From: Excoecaria cochinchinensis
Taxonomy: Eukaryota > Streptophyta > Magnoliopsida > Malpighiales > Euphorbiaceae
Direction: 5' to 3'
Length of the DNA: 64,000 nucleotides
Assembly: GCA_947683425.1 (NCBI GenBank)
Contig: CANTUQ010000070.1
Span: forward strand, 3,498,001 to 3,562,000
Shown: positions 44,603-54,791 of the stretch, piece after piece
Layout: every line of letters begins with the position of its first letter
How positions within the stretch are numbered: the first letter of the stretch is position 1
Translations under genes and position numbers: made by a program
Notes under the pieces: generated by a model
Database searches by the model: none
Told to the model about the DNA's origin: nothing
What the model saw: the letters and a program-made list of their open reading frames with translations, nothing else

Positions 44603-47600
44603 ATGAATAACAAATGGTATCTAGATAGTGGTTGCTCAAGACATATGACATGGGACAAAAAGATGTTTGCTGAACTCTTTATGAAAAATGGAGGGACTGT
44701 CAGTTTTGGTGACAAAAACAAAGGCAAAATCATTGGTGTTGGAACTGTTGGAACCAACCCACGTATCAAGGATGTTTCACTAGTGAAGGGATTGAAATAT
44801 AATCTCCTTAGTGTAAGCCAATTATGTGATAAAAATAACAGAGTTATCTTTGAAATAAAGGGCTACAGAGTTTAGGATGCAAAATCAGGTAATACTATCC
44901 TTACTGGTTATAGAACTGGGAATATTTATCAAGTAAGTTTATAATAACTCAACGTGTTTAATGTCAAAAAATGATCAAAACTGGTTATGGCATAAAAGAC
45001 TAGGTCATGCTAGTTTACATGCTATTAAAAAATTATCTAAAAATGACTTAATTATTGGCTTGCTTAAAATTAAATTTGATAAGAAATATGTTTGTGAGGC
45101 ATGTCAACTTGGTAAACAGACTAGAAATTCGTTTAAATCTAAGAAAGAAATATCAATTAAAAAATGTTTAGAAATGTTGCATATGGATTTATTTGGACAT
45201 ATTTCACCATCTAGTCTAAAAGGTAAAAGTTATGCGTTTGTGATTGTTGATGATTACTCACGTTTCACATGGACAATTTTTCTTGCATACAAATATGAGA
45301 CATTTGAGGCATTCAAAAAGCTGGCAAAGAAAATACAGAATGAAAAGGGATACCATATTGTCAAAATTCGGAGTGATAATGGAGGAGAATTTGTGTACAA
45401 AGAATTTGATGACTTCTGTTCAAAGGAAGGAATTGAACATAATTTCTCAGCACCAAGAACTCCACAACAGAATGGAGTAGTGGAGAGGAAAAACAGAACA
45501 TTGTAGGAGATGGCACGAACCATGATGAATGAAAATAGCTTGCCTAAATACTTCTAGGCTGAAGCAGTAAATACAGCAAATTATATCATCAACAGAGTCC
45601 TGATTAGAGCAATTCTGAACAAAACTCCATATGAGCTTTGGAAAGGAAGGAAGCCAAACATCAATTATTTTCATACATTTGGCTGTAAGTGCTCTATATT
45701 GAATGATAAAAATAATCTAGGAAAATTTGAAGCTAAATCTGATATAGGAATTTTCTTAGGTTATTCACTTAAAAGTAAAGCATATAGAATTTACTATAGA
45801 ACACAAATGGTTGAAGAATCAATCAATGTCAAATTTGATGAAACTGATGTCTACACTGGAGAAAGGTGTGTTTCTGATGATGATACAGGTGACAAGAATG
45901 AAGAAACTAAAGGAGAAGAACAAACAGATCAAAACAGAACAAATGAAATAACAGAAGAAACAAATTATGAGGAGCCAGAATAGAATCTTGATCCACCTAA
46001 GGAGTGGGATGTCCATAGGAATCATTCAAAAGAGGATCTGCTACACAGCCCATCAACTAAGATGATGACCAGAAGACAACTAAGAGAATTTTACAGTAAC
46101 GTGGCTTTTGTTTCTCAAATTGAACCAAAAAACATTCAAGAAGCTCAATATGACAACAACTGGTTACTTGCAATGCAAGAAGAATTAAATCAGTTCGAAA
46201 GAAATAAGGTATGGTCTCTTGTTCCAAAAATAAAAACTCATTCAATCATTGGGACAAAATGGGTCTTCAGGAATAAGCTGGATGAGCAAGGAAATGTAAC
46301 AAAAAATAAAGCAAGGCTTGTGGCTCAAGGGTACAATCAAGAAGAAGGTATTGATTTTGATGAAACATTTGCACCAGTAGCACGTTTAGAAGCTATTTGT
46401 ATCTTATGTGCATTTGCATGTTTTAAGAAAATCAAGTTTTATCAAACGGATGTCAAAAGTGCATTTCTAAATGGGTACCTTAATGAGGATGTATGTGTTG
46501 CACAACCACCTGGTTTTGAAAACATTGAATTTCAAAATCATGTTTATAAATTAACAAAAGCTTTGTATGGTTTAAAACAAGCTCCAAGAGCTTGGTATGA
46601 AAGACTCTCAAGCTTTTTAATACTACATGATTTTGCTAGAGGAAAAGTTGATAATACATTGTTTATAAAGCATAAAGAAATGGACATCATGCTTGTGCAA
46701 ATATATGTGTATGATATTGTATTCGGTGCTACTAACATCTCAATGTGCAAGGAATTTGAAAAATTAATGAAAGATGAATTTGAGATGAGTATGATGGGAG
46801 AATTGACCTTCTTTTTGGGATTGCAAATTAATCAAAATAAAGATGGAATCTTTATTAGCCAAGTCAAATACACAAAAGAATTACTGAAGAAATTCAAAAT
46901 GATGGAAGCAAAGACTGTCAGTACACCAATGAGTCCATCAATTAAGCTTGATCCTGATGAGAAAGGTAAAAATGTGGATCTAAAGCTTTACAGAGGAATG
47001 ATTGGTTCACTACTTTATTTAACTGCCAATAGACCTAATATACACTTTAGTGTATGTCTATGTGCTCGATTTCAGTCAAATCCAAAAGAGTCTCATCTAT
47101 CAGCTATAAAACGAATTTTAAGATACCTATTGGGAACTCAAAATATTGGATTATGGTATTTTAAAGATTCAAGTTTTGATCTTGTTGGTTTTTCAGATGC
47201 TGACTTTGCAGGTTGCAGAATTGAGAGAAAAAGCACATCTGGAACATGTCAATTATTAGGACAATCTCTCATTATATGGTCTAGCAGAAAATAACACTCT
47301 GTTGCCTTGTCAACTGTAGAAGCAGAATACATAGCTGCTGGAAGTTGTACTGCACAAATTCTTTGGATCAAACAACAGTTGATTGATTATGGCTTTGAGC
47401 TTAAAGAAATACCCATTTATTGTGATAACACTAGTGCCATAAATCTCACAAGGAATCCATTGATATACTTAAGAACAAAACACATTGAAATAAGACATCA
47501 TTTCATATGAGATCACGTTCAAAAAGGGGACATTACAATGGAGTATATCTCAACTGAACATCAATTAGCTGATATCTTCACCAAACCATTAAATGAAGAA

Positions 47601-47657
47601 CAATTTTACAAACTAAGAAGAGAATTGGGCATGGGTATGCTAGAAAATTCATCCTAA
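44603..47657 (+). pseudogene. Copia element 2 Pol: protease, integrase, RT, RNase H, broken
   Basis: Protease starts near 44615 with WYLDSGCSRHMT (catalytic DSG). GAG-pre-integrase reads WLWHKRLGHASLHAIKKLS from about 44982. The integrase core at 45170-45560 has MDLFGH, RSDNGGEFV and PQQNGVVERKNRT. RT spans about 46140-46800, with DVKSAFLNGYLNEDVCVAQP and LYGLKQAPRAW. Its active site is YVYD at 46704-46715 in place of YVDD. RNase H covers about 46990-47510 with SDADFAG, KSTSGTCQ and STVEAEY. The ending DIFTKPL precedes the stop at 47655. Stops interrupt it near 44873, 45504, 45556, 45981, 47292 and 47508, and there is a frameshift between protease and integrase. All readable stops fit single transitions. 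Confidence 0.9.
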
Positions 47658-48082
47658 AAGGTAATTTTATTTTTAAGTAATTTTAGTTTACTTTATGCTT
47701 GCATGTTCTATATTTGTGTTCTATATATGTGTGATATGTTCTAATGCTTTTCACAGATTAGTCGTGCTCTATTTTTCTTGGTAATATCAGTTATGGAGAT
47801 TTTTTTCTAATTTTATTATGAGTGCTATTTTAATGGAGATATTTTCGGTTTTTAAAAGGGGAAGTTATTGTCTTTTTCTATATAATCCACTTTCCTCTTT
47901 AAAATAAACTTCTCGTTTTCTCTTAAAAAGAAAAAACAAAAACTCTTTTTTAAACTTTAAAAGTACAACTTTTCACCTACCCTCTTTATTGGTTCAGTTC
48001 TTTATATAAAGGATTTAAGAATCTGATTTTTACACTCTTCTTCATCCACTCTCTACTATCCTTTTCCCCAAAATCGCAAACC
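47658..48082 (+). other. Spacer between pol and the extra ORF
   Basis: This is T-rich non-coding DNA. A TATATAAAGG word at about 48002-48011 lies 75 bp before the ATG of the next ORF, so a dedicated promoter is conceivable. Confidence 0.4.
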
Positions 48083-49591
48083 ATGGCAAGAGTGAAATCA
48101 TCAGCAAACAAAAAACCCTCGTCTCCATCACACAAACCGATTCCATCCTCTGCCATAGACTCGTTGCAATCTGAACAAGAGCACTCTCCACCACCACGAA
48201 AAATATCAACATTAACAGTCAAGGAGATTCACGAATTTCTCATCCCCAAATCTGTCGATTGGGAAGCACTGCAAAACAATACCACATCGGTGGCTACTTG
48301 GCTTGAACGACTTCAATGGAGAGGTATTTTAACTTATGAGTCAGAAATATATCCCTCCCTTGTTAAAGATTTCTTTCAAACTAGGAAAATGCTAGATGAT
48401 GAATCAATGGCTGCTAAGATAGAAGGGCAGTATAAAATCCTCACTCCTGGAACCATAGCTCTACTCTTTAACATGCGGAATGATGGATTCAAAATAACCA
48501 AGAACACTAGGCTAACTGGAATTGGAGGATTTAATAAAGTTGAGTTTTTGAGTGAAACGGCTGATATGGATCAATACTCTAGAAAGGATAAAACCCCTCC
48601 ATCAACCAATATGAACTTAGAGTTTAGAATTCTTCACAAATTTTTGGTTGAGATTTTAGTGTTTAGAGCCGGTAGCGTAGATCATGTTATAGATACCGAT
48701 TTAGGCATCATATGGCATGTTTACAGAGGATATTCTATTAATTTGCCTTATCTGATTTTTCACCAAATCATATCTGCAAAAGAGAATCAACGTTATCCCT
48801 TTGCCATGATATTAAGTGCTATTTTTATCTATTGGAATCTGCCTGTGGAAAGAGCTGAGTGTGCATTGTTTAATGATAAGCTAAGAATTGGGAAGGATTT
48901 CTATAAAATGTCAGATCTTCGTTTACAAAAGTTAGGAAAGAGGCCTATGAGTGGGAATGTAGTTCAAAGGAGCAAGGGAAAAAGAATTAAAATGGCTCAT
49001 ACCTCCAAGAACATGATTCAAAAACTAAGAGCTAACCCCACAAAAAATCTAACTATTCAAGAAAAGCCAACCTTAGCTGATACATCTTCATCTAGTAGTT
49101 CTCAAAGTATGAAGACTAGTGCTAAAGCATCAGAATCAGATCATTCTGGAAACCTTGAAGGTGATGATGAAACTGAGATAGCAACGAAAGTGGTAAATAG
49201 TGAAGAGAAAATTGGGGACACTCATAGTCAGTCTGAAAAAACTCTCACAGACCCAAAGGAACATCAATCCTTGTCTGCTTCAGAATCTAAAAAGGAACCT
49301 AAAGTGGATTGCAAACCTAAATCTGAGAAATGGGTAGAGTTTTGGGAGCTTCAACGATAACTTATGACTTGGGCTGAAAAAAGATTTGTTAAGAGTGAAT
49401 TTGACTCTGAACGTAAGATCATTGAAGAACCAGATGACTCTCCACCGTCCTCACCTCTTAGTGACTCTAGTTCACCTATACCTGCTCCAAAATTGAGGAA
49501 GTCTATGCGTCTTGTGGCAAAGCACAAATTTAAACCAACCCCCAAGCCTGATCAAGTTGGCAGCAGTACCAATCCCGAAGATATTGACTGA
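48083..49591 (+). pseudogene. Copia element 2 extra ORF (post-pol), one stop near the C-terminus
   Basis: The ATG at 48083 opens 425 codons. After an in-frame TAA at 49358 the same frame continues to 49591, so the ancestral protein was about 502 residues. The N-terminus is Ser/Pro-rich. The centre (residues about 55-290) looks globular, with W-to-P-x-L-x-x-DF spacing (LQWRGIL, then YPSLVKDFF) and FRILHKFLVEILVFRAGS. The tail is Ser/Glu/Lys-rich and disordered. No transmembrane span or signal peptide is evident, so an envelope role is not supported. The centre resembles plant transposon-associated proteins of unknown function and the Athila ORF3 in this window. Confidence 0.7.
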
Positions 49592-50543
49592 GTTTTCATT
49601 ATTTCTTCTTGCTAGGAAACTTACTCTATTTTTTTTTGGATACTGGTTTATCACTTTTATTAGTGGTTTGAACTATTTTTGATTGCTATTTTGGTTTATG
49701 AGTGATTGAACATTTATGATTTTGTGATGACAAAAAGGGGGAGAAGAATGATTGTGTTATATATTTGTGCTGCTGATTTATTTTGGTCATGTGCTGATAT
49801 TCATGTGCTGATATCTTAAATGTATATTTTGATAAAGAATGATTATCTTTGTGCTGATGGTTTATCTTGATCATATGATATTTTGATCATTGCTGCTGAT
49901 GTATCAAAAAGGGCTGATATTTTAAATCGTTGCAACATTTAATATGTTTTGATTATTTGGACTGAATGTGTATGCTGAAATTTTGTTAACTGAATATTAT
50001 GCAGGTAGAAAATTGATCTATTAATTTTGGGAATTGATGCAAAAATTGATTTGTGCAGATTTGTATGCACATTTGATGATTAAATATAATGCTTGACCTG
50101 ATTTTCATGCAGGATTGTTTTTTAAATGCCCTTGTAACTAAAATTATTCTTAAAGCTTCATGAAGATGGATTCTCTATATGCATAAGAGTCATGACAAAA
50201 TGCTACAGGTTAAATAAAATATGCTGAATTGAATAATATATCTTGATGCATTGAACTTTAATTATGCTTAGGATTGAGTACCTGAAGAAAGTATATGAAA
50301 AAGCATAAGAAGAATTAGAGTTTGGAGAATTAAGAAATACATATGTAGAAATTCTTTTAATAACTGCAGTACCTTTCGAAACAAGGCTAAACTTATTATA
50401 AGTTGTGGCATAAAATAATTATGCAAGGAGATAAATAGATAGTTTTAAGTGCATATATTTAGGGAGAGTTTTTTCTCAAAATAAATAGGGGGAGCACAAG
50501 ATCAAAATAAATTAATGTTTTGTCATCATCAAAAAGTGGAGAA
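49592..50543 (+). other. 3' non-coding region and polypurine tract of copia element 2
   Basis: It contains AAAAAGGGGGAGAAGAATG at 49732-49750, resembling a central or duplicate polypurine tract. The terminal tract AAAAAGTGGAGAA is at 50531-50543, directly before the LTR. There are repeated TGCTGAT words and no coding sequence. Confidence 0.65.
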
Positions 50544-51928
50544 TGTTGGCTCAAAGGACTAATTTGTTAGGTTTTGATGCATTAACAAAATATTTGCACT
50601 TAACAAAATTGGGTTTCTCTTTATAATTTATATTGCAGATCTAAGTTTCAGGTGCTGATGCAGAGTGTTCTATCAAGTACAGAACAGAAGAGTTCGTGTT
50701 CTACATCTGTCAGAACAGGCCTACAGCCTTAAAAGGTTTATTAGGAAATAAAATTTGTAAAATCATTTTTGAGGAATCCACACACTCACATCACGTTTAT
50801 TACATTATTTTCTGCATGAAAAATATTTTTCAAATAGCATGGTTGTCCAAAATAAAATTAATTCTTTCCTAAAAGATAAAAATCCACAATTATAGTTTTT
50901 GAAAATGGAAATAAAGTCTTTTATTTGAACCTAATTTTTATACTTTAAAGAAACATAAAATCTGAAAAAATCTCTCTCAATCAGATCTTGATTGACTAAA
51001 GAAACATGAAAATAAAAATCTCGTCAAACATAGAAACATTTTTGAAATAATGTTCACACCTAACAACTATAATTTTCAGCTATAAAAAGGAGTTGTGTTG
51101 GTGTGTTTTATCAAAAGAGTGAAAAACGTTTTTGTTCTAAATTGGGTTTTATCTTGTAAGTTTTTCATTTCTTCTTGTGCATTCATGATCACATCTTCTC
51201 AATATAATTTTAGTTTCAATTGTAATCATGTTAGTGAGGCTATTCAAATATGTGAGATAATTTGTGAGGTTAGGTTGCTAGAACCTAGGAAAATAAACTA
51301 GCAAGTGTTTAGGTTCTTTTACTTGGGAAAAATGGCTAAGTGTTTTGATCATTTTACTTTGGAAAAATGATTAAGTATTTTAGAGTTTTCACTTGAGAAA
51401 AAAAACTTGGAATAGCTATTTGTAAACAGGTTTTTGACTCTTGCCCATAAATTGAGTCACACTAAAAAAAGAGAAATTTTTAAGACGGATTGTCTTAAGG
51501 AGAGGACGTAGGCAATGGTCGAACCTCTATAAATCACGGTGTTAAACTTTTCTATCCCTTACTCTCTTTTTATTTTGTGCTCTATAATTTCCATACTTAT
51601 ATTATCTGTTTTGTCTCTGTTCTATGTTCTATAGAACAGTGTCAGAAAATCAATTATGTTCTGGAAAAACAGGATGAACTTGATTTTTCTATATTAATTA
51701 ATCCAATGAAAGTCTGATTTCTTCTCATAAATAATTTCGTCCATATGTGCTATTTGTAATGGTAAAATATGATTAAAAAATTATATTAAGTAAATTGCAT
51801 AAATTGGATTTGTTATAATGATAATAATTTGTATATCAATTGTCTGTGTTCTAATATATCCAGATCAAGAAAAAAATTATGAAATGATCTATTCACTCTC
51901 CCTCTAGATCATATATTTGGGACTCACA
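50544..51928 (+). repeat. 3' LTR of copia element 2 (complete)
   Basis: It starts TGTTGGCTC after the polypurine tract and ends GGGACTCACA (1385 bp). From 50811 it aligns with 38569-39791. CTATAAAAAGG near 51080 is a good TATA box. The 68-residue frame at 51095-51301, also in the other LTR, lies just downstream of it and has no known domain. Confidence 0.9.
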
Positions 51929-51932
51929 TTGT

Positions 51933-52003
51933 TGTGACATCCCATTGTTATAGATAAAATTACAGTTCCGTTAGTAGAGGTGTTACATTTAGTGGTATCA
52001 GAG
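51933..52003 (+). mobile_element. Gypsy (chromovirus-like) LTR reduced to ~55 bp, with primer site
   Basis: TGTGACATCCC at 51933 and GGTGTTACA ending at 51987 resemble the two edges of a chromovirus-type LTR brought within 55 bp. TTTAGTGGTATCAGAG follows, matching a Met-tRNA primer site. This is an internally deleted LTR with the start of an internal region. Confidence 0.55.
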
Positions 52004-52857
52004 TATAGTCAATTCTGGATGACTAGAGTTTAGAAATGAGTTTGTATAATACTTGTATTGGCTAATGCGGATGTTCATGTCCTCAGTATGGATATTAGAA
52101 ATGATATATCGAGATAGTCAATAAAGTTTTGCTAAAGATCTCTTATAGCAAGGCACACGTTTAGATAAACTTTTGCCGGAAACCATAGTGCAAAGGTTCA
52201 AATGATTTTGAACCTTAATTGACATCATTTGAACATGTTACAGCATGGGGTTAGGTAATATGCATTGCCACTACATGAATTGCATTTACAGCATTTTGCA
52301 AACATGAATCATATTGAATCCATCTGACCATTCATGATAGACAACATAATATGTGTATATATGTCAACTATTAAGAAAGCTGACAAAGTGTGCATCGAGC
52401 GCAATAAAATTATAGTAGAGGTATTAAGGGACCAGTGAATATGGTATATTATTAATAAAGAATATAAGTACGTACAGAGTTTGGTGTGTACCAATAAAGT
52501 AGCAAAAGAGAGAGTCGATGGGAGAAGTGTTGAAATCATCACCGACTTTCAACAATTATCTAGAAGAAATATCATCTAGTAAAATATTTTTCTCTAGATT
52601 ATTGATAACCCAGCAAATATCATTTGCTCTAAGGCCCATCCTATCGGCCCACTCAAACTGGCAAGGCCTAAAGCCCATCAGCTAAAGGTATCAGACGCGA
52701 GCTCCTAGGCAGCGCACATGCCCGATCGGATGATGTGACCGCCAGTCCCATCAGCCGCCTGACACAAGGCAGCGCCCATGCCTACCACCTGCTCCATGTC
52801 ATATCGCCGAATACCTACTCTGACAGCCAGTAATCACTCCTCAGGCACTCAAGTGCC
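52004..52857. other. Mixed TE debris with a LINE RNase H scrap
   Basis: 52004-52526 is non-coding, perhaps leader of the gypsy relic. 52527-52605 on the minus strand matches 17803-17880 (shared CATCACC-ACTTTCAA-AATTATCTAGA) and is probably the same LINE RNase H segment. 52606-52857 is GC-richer with AGGCCCATC and GGCAGCGC words, resembling the edge of an unclassified LTR. No gene is visible. Confidence 0.45.
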
Positions 52858-53012
52858 TGATAAGTTTAAATTAAACAATGTTTTGATGTGAATTTAGAGA
52901 TTATTTCTTAGTCTAAAAGCTGTTATTTATGTTAATTTTTGATAAAATGTCATTTGATGTTAGTTGGTGCACTAAATGAAGATTTATGTTAATTTTGGCA
53001 TTTTTAGGTAGC

Positions 53013-53290
53013 TTACACGGCGGTAAGGTTATTCCTCACCGCCGTATGAGACGAAAATAAAAGACAGCATCAGAAGGGCAGCACACGGCGGTAAGGAACA
53101 TCCATACCGCCGTGTACCACGAGAATCATCCCATACGTAAGGTGTTACACGGCGGTATGGAAGTCTCATACCGCCGTGTGAGGCGTAAAAATTCCAGAAA
53201 TTGCGGCACTGGACAAGGGGAGCAAAATGTCAACATTGTTGACCAGTGGCAAGTTACACGGCGGTGAGAGACTCTCATACCGCCGTGTAA
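53013..53290. repeat. Hairpin array I (four units) in the Athila LTR
   Basis: Outer arms ACACGGCGGT and ACCGCCGTGT (or one-base variants) are at 53015/53038, 53083/53106, 53147/53170 and 53256/53279 (left/right arm starts). Each loop also pairs internally: AAGG with CCT, GG with CC, TATG with CATA, and GAGAG with CTCTC. Flanking TT and AA often extend the stems. Units are 64-109 bp apart. Confidence 0.9.
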
Positions 53291-53860
53291 CCTATTTGTG
53301 AACCAAATCTGCACAAAATCAAAGACTTTGAAGGCCACCTTTTGACTTTGAACTTTGAACGGTCATTTAGAGACTGAAATTAGACAGAAGGAGGTCGATG
53401 GATTTTTTCTGAAAAAACAAAAAGAAAATTTATTTTCTCTGTAAGTTAAGTTAGGATTTTTTATATAGTTGTGGATTGAATTTAAGCTGTTGTTATTTTT
53501 TTTAAATCGGTGAGGAATAATCAGAGAGAGTTGAAGGTTATTATTTATTTTTGAAGTTTTGATAACAGATTGAACGAGAAGAACTTTTAGTTTTAGTTTT
53601 GGGCTGAAGAAAATAATCTGGGATTTCAGATCTGGAAATTCTTACAAGTGAGATTTCAATTCTGTAATTTAATTTGGAAGTTGGAATAGCTGATTCAACT
53701 GAAGAACATCGTTTGGTTTACTGTAAAATGGGTAACATCAACTTCTCTCTATTTAATTCAGTCTTTATTTCAAATATGAGTGAGTAATTTTATTTCTTGT
53801 TAAGGGATGCCTTAAATCCCCAGTAAATCATGTGAATATTTTGTATGGATTGTATTATGC

Positions 53861-54090
53861 ATATACTTCAGTTTTATCTTCTCTGATTTTATTTGTTGTT
53901 GCTGAATTGAATACAAGTTAAGGGGAGATCTACCAAGATAAACTTTAATGGTAATTAGTTCAAAAATACATACAAATATACTTCAGTTTTATCTTCTCTG
54001 AAATTATCTGTTGTTGTTGGTTTGAATGCAAGTTAAGGGGAGATCTACCAAGATAAACTTTGATTGCAATTAGCCCATAAATACGTACAC
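53861..54090. repeat. 115-bp tandem duplication in the Athila LTR
   Basis: ATATACTTCAGTTTTATCTT begins at 53861 and 53976. Both copies include AGTTAAGGGGAGATCTACCA. They differ by scattered substitutions. Confidence 0.88.
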
Positions 54091-54681
54091 ATGTTCTGTT
54101 CTATTTTAATTAACTTTCATTGATTTGATAAATCCGAATTGGTAGTTAAAATCTGTGAATGTTTATTTCGATAGGTTCAGAATGGTGGAAGATAAATGAG
54201 TTTGATATCTGAATCCGTAATGGTAAGACTATTTAACTTAGAACTTAAGATCTGTAATAATGCTAATTTATGTGCTGAATCCGGATTGGTAAGTGCATAT
54301 TTTAGAGAAGCTGGATCCGAAAGGCAAGCTATGGTATAAGCTAGATTATTCATTGATTGTATATGAATTTGATGAATCAAGTATTCACATGATATTATTG
54401 GGGAGAATGGGTATTCCTTAGCAAGATCTCTTAGTTATTTTATCAAATTGCTGTATTATTAAATTGTTAATATTCTTAGACATTAATATCATCAGTTAGA
54501 TTATTAATTTTTCTTCGTTAAACAATCACCAAATCAAAATAATTGGGAATTCTTTAGCATACATTTAATTGTCAAACACTTGCACAACACAGTCCCTTGG
54601 GTTCGATAACTTGTGGTCTTAATTATATTCCACTATATTACTTGCCGATTCAGTACACTTGCTGAGTACGCGTCAAGTTTT

Positions 54682-54699
54682 TGGCGCCGTTGCCGGGGA
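54682..54699 (+). promoter_or_regulatory. Athila primer binding site (Asp tRNA)
   Basis: TGGCGCCGTTGCCGGGGA is complementary to the 3' end of plant Asp tRNA, the primer typical of Athila elements. It lies six bases after the LTR. Confidence 0.93.
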
Positions 54700-54791
54700 A
54701 ATAGCGTTGTCAGTAAGTTTTGATTTTTATTTGTATGTGTTTTCATTTTTCTGATTTTATTATTTTTATTCTTTTCAGGTAGTTGTGGTGT

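Larger units (their letters stand above)
38567..51928 (+). mobile_element. Copia element 2, Sirevirus-like, with an extra ORF after pol
   Basis: The parts in order are a truncated 5' LTR, a Met-tRNA primer site split by solo LTR A, gag, a coiled-coil gag extension, pol, an extra ORF, a 3' spacer, a polypurine tract and a full 3' LTR. A long coiled-coil Gag, a post-pol ORF and a CATCATCAAAAAG polypurine context are features of the Sirevirus (SIRE1) lineage as I know it. Several stops, frameshifts and a mutated RT motif show it is inactive. Confidence 0.88.
52858..54675 (+). repeat. 5' LTR of the Athila element
   Basis: It starts TGATAAGTTTAAATT and ends TACGCGTCA, six bases before the primer site. 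It carries four GC-rich hairpins (53013-53288), a TATATAG word near 53463 and GTAAGTTAAG at 53442, a possible splice donor. A 115-bp tandem duplication (53861-54090) is also present. The left edge is judged from the TGATAAG motif only, since the 3' LTR is not available for comparison. Confidence 0.72.

Noticed and set aside
48083..49591. Envelope protein in copia element 2
   Set aside because: Post-pol ORFs are often called env-like, but no signal peptide, membrane span or cleavage site is visible here.
53013..53290. CRISPR-like array reading of the spaced repeats
   Set aside because: Units are palindromic with uneven spacing and lie in a plant LTR. There is no leader or cas gene, and the repeats differ inside the arms.
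54783..54791. Polyprotein start at 54783
   Set aside because: The codon there is TTG. The first ATG in frame is at 54792.
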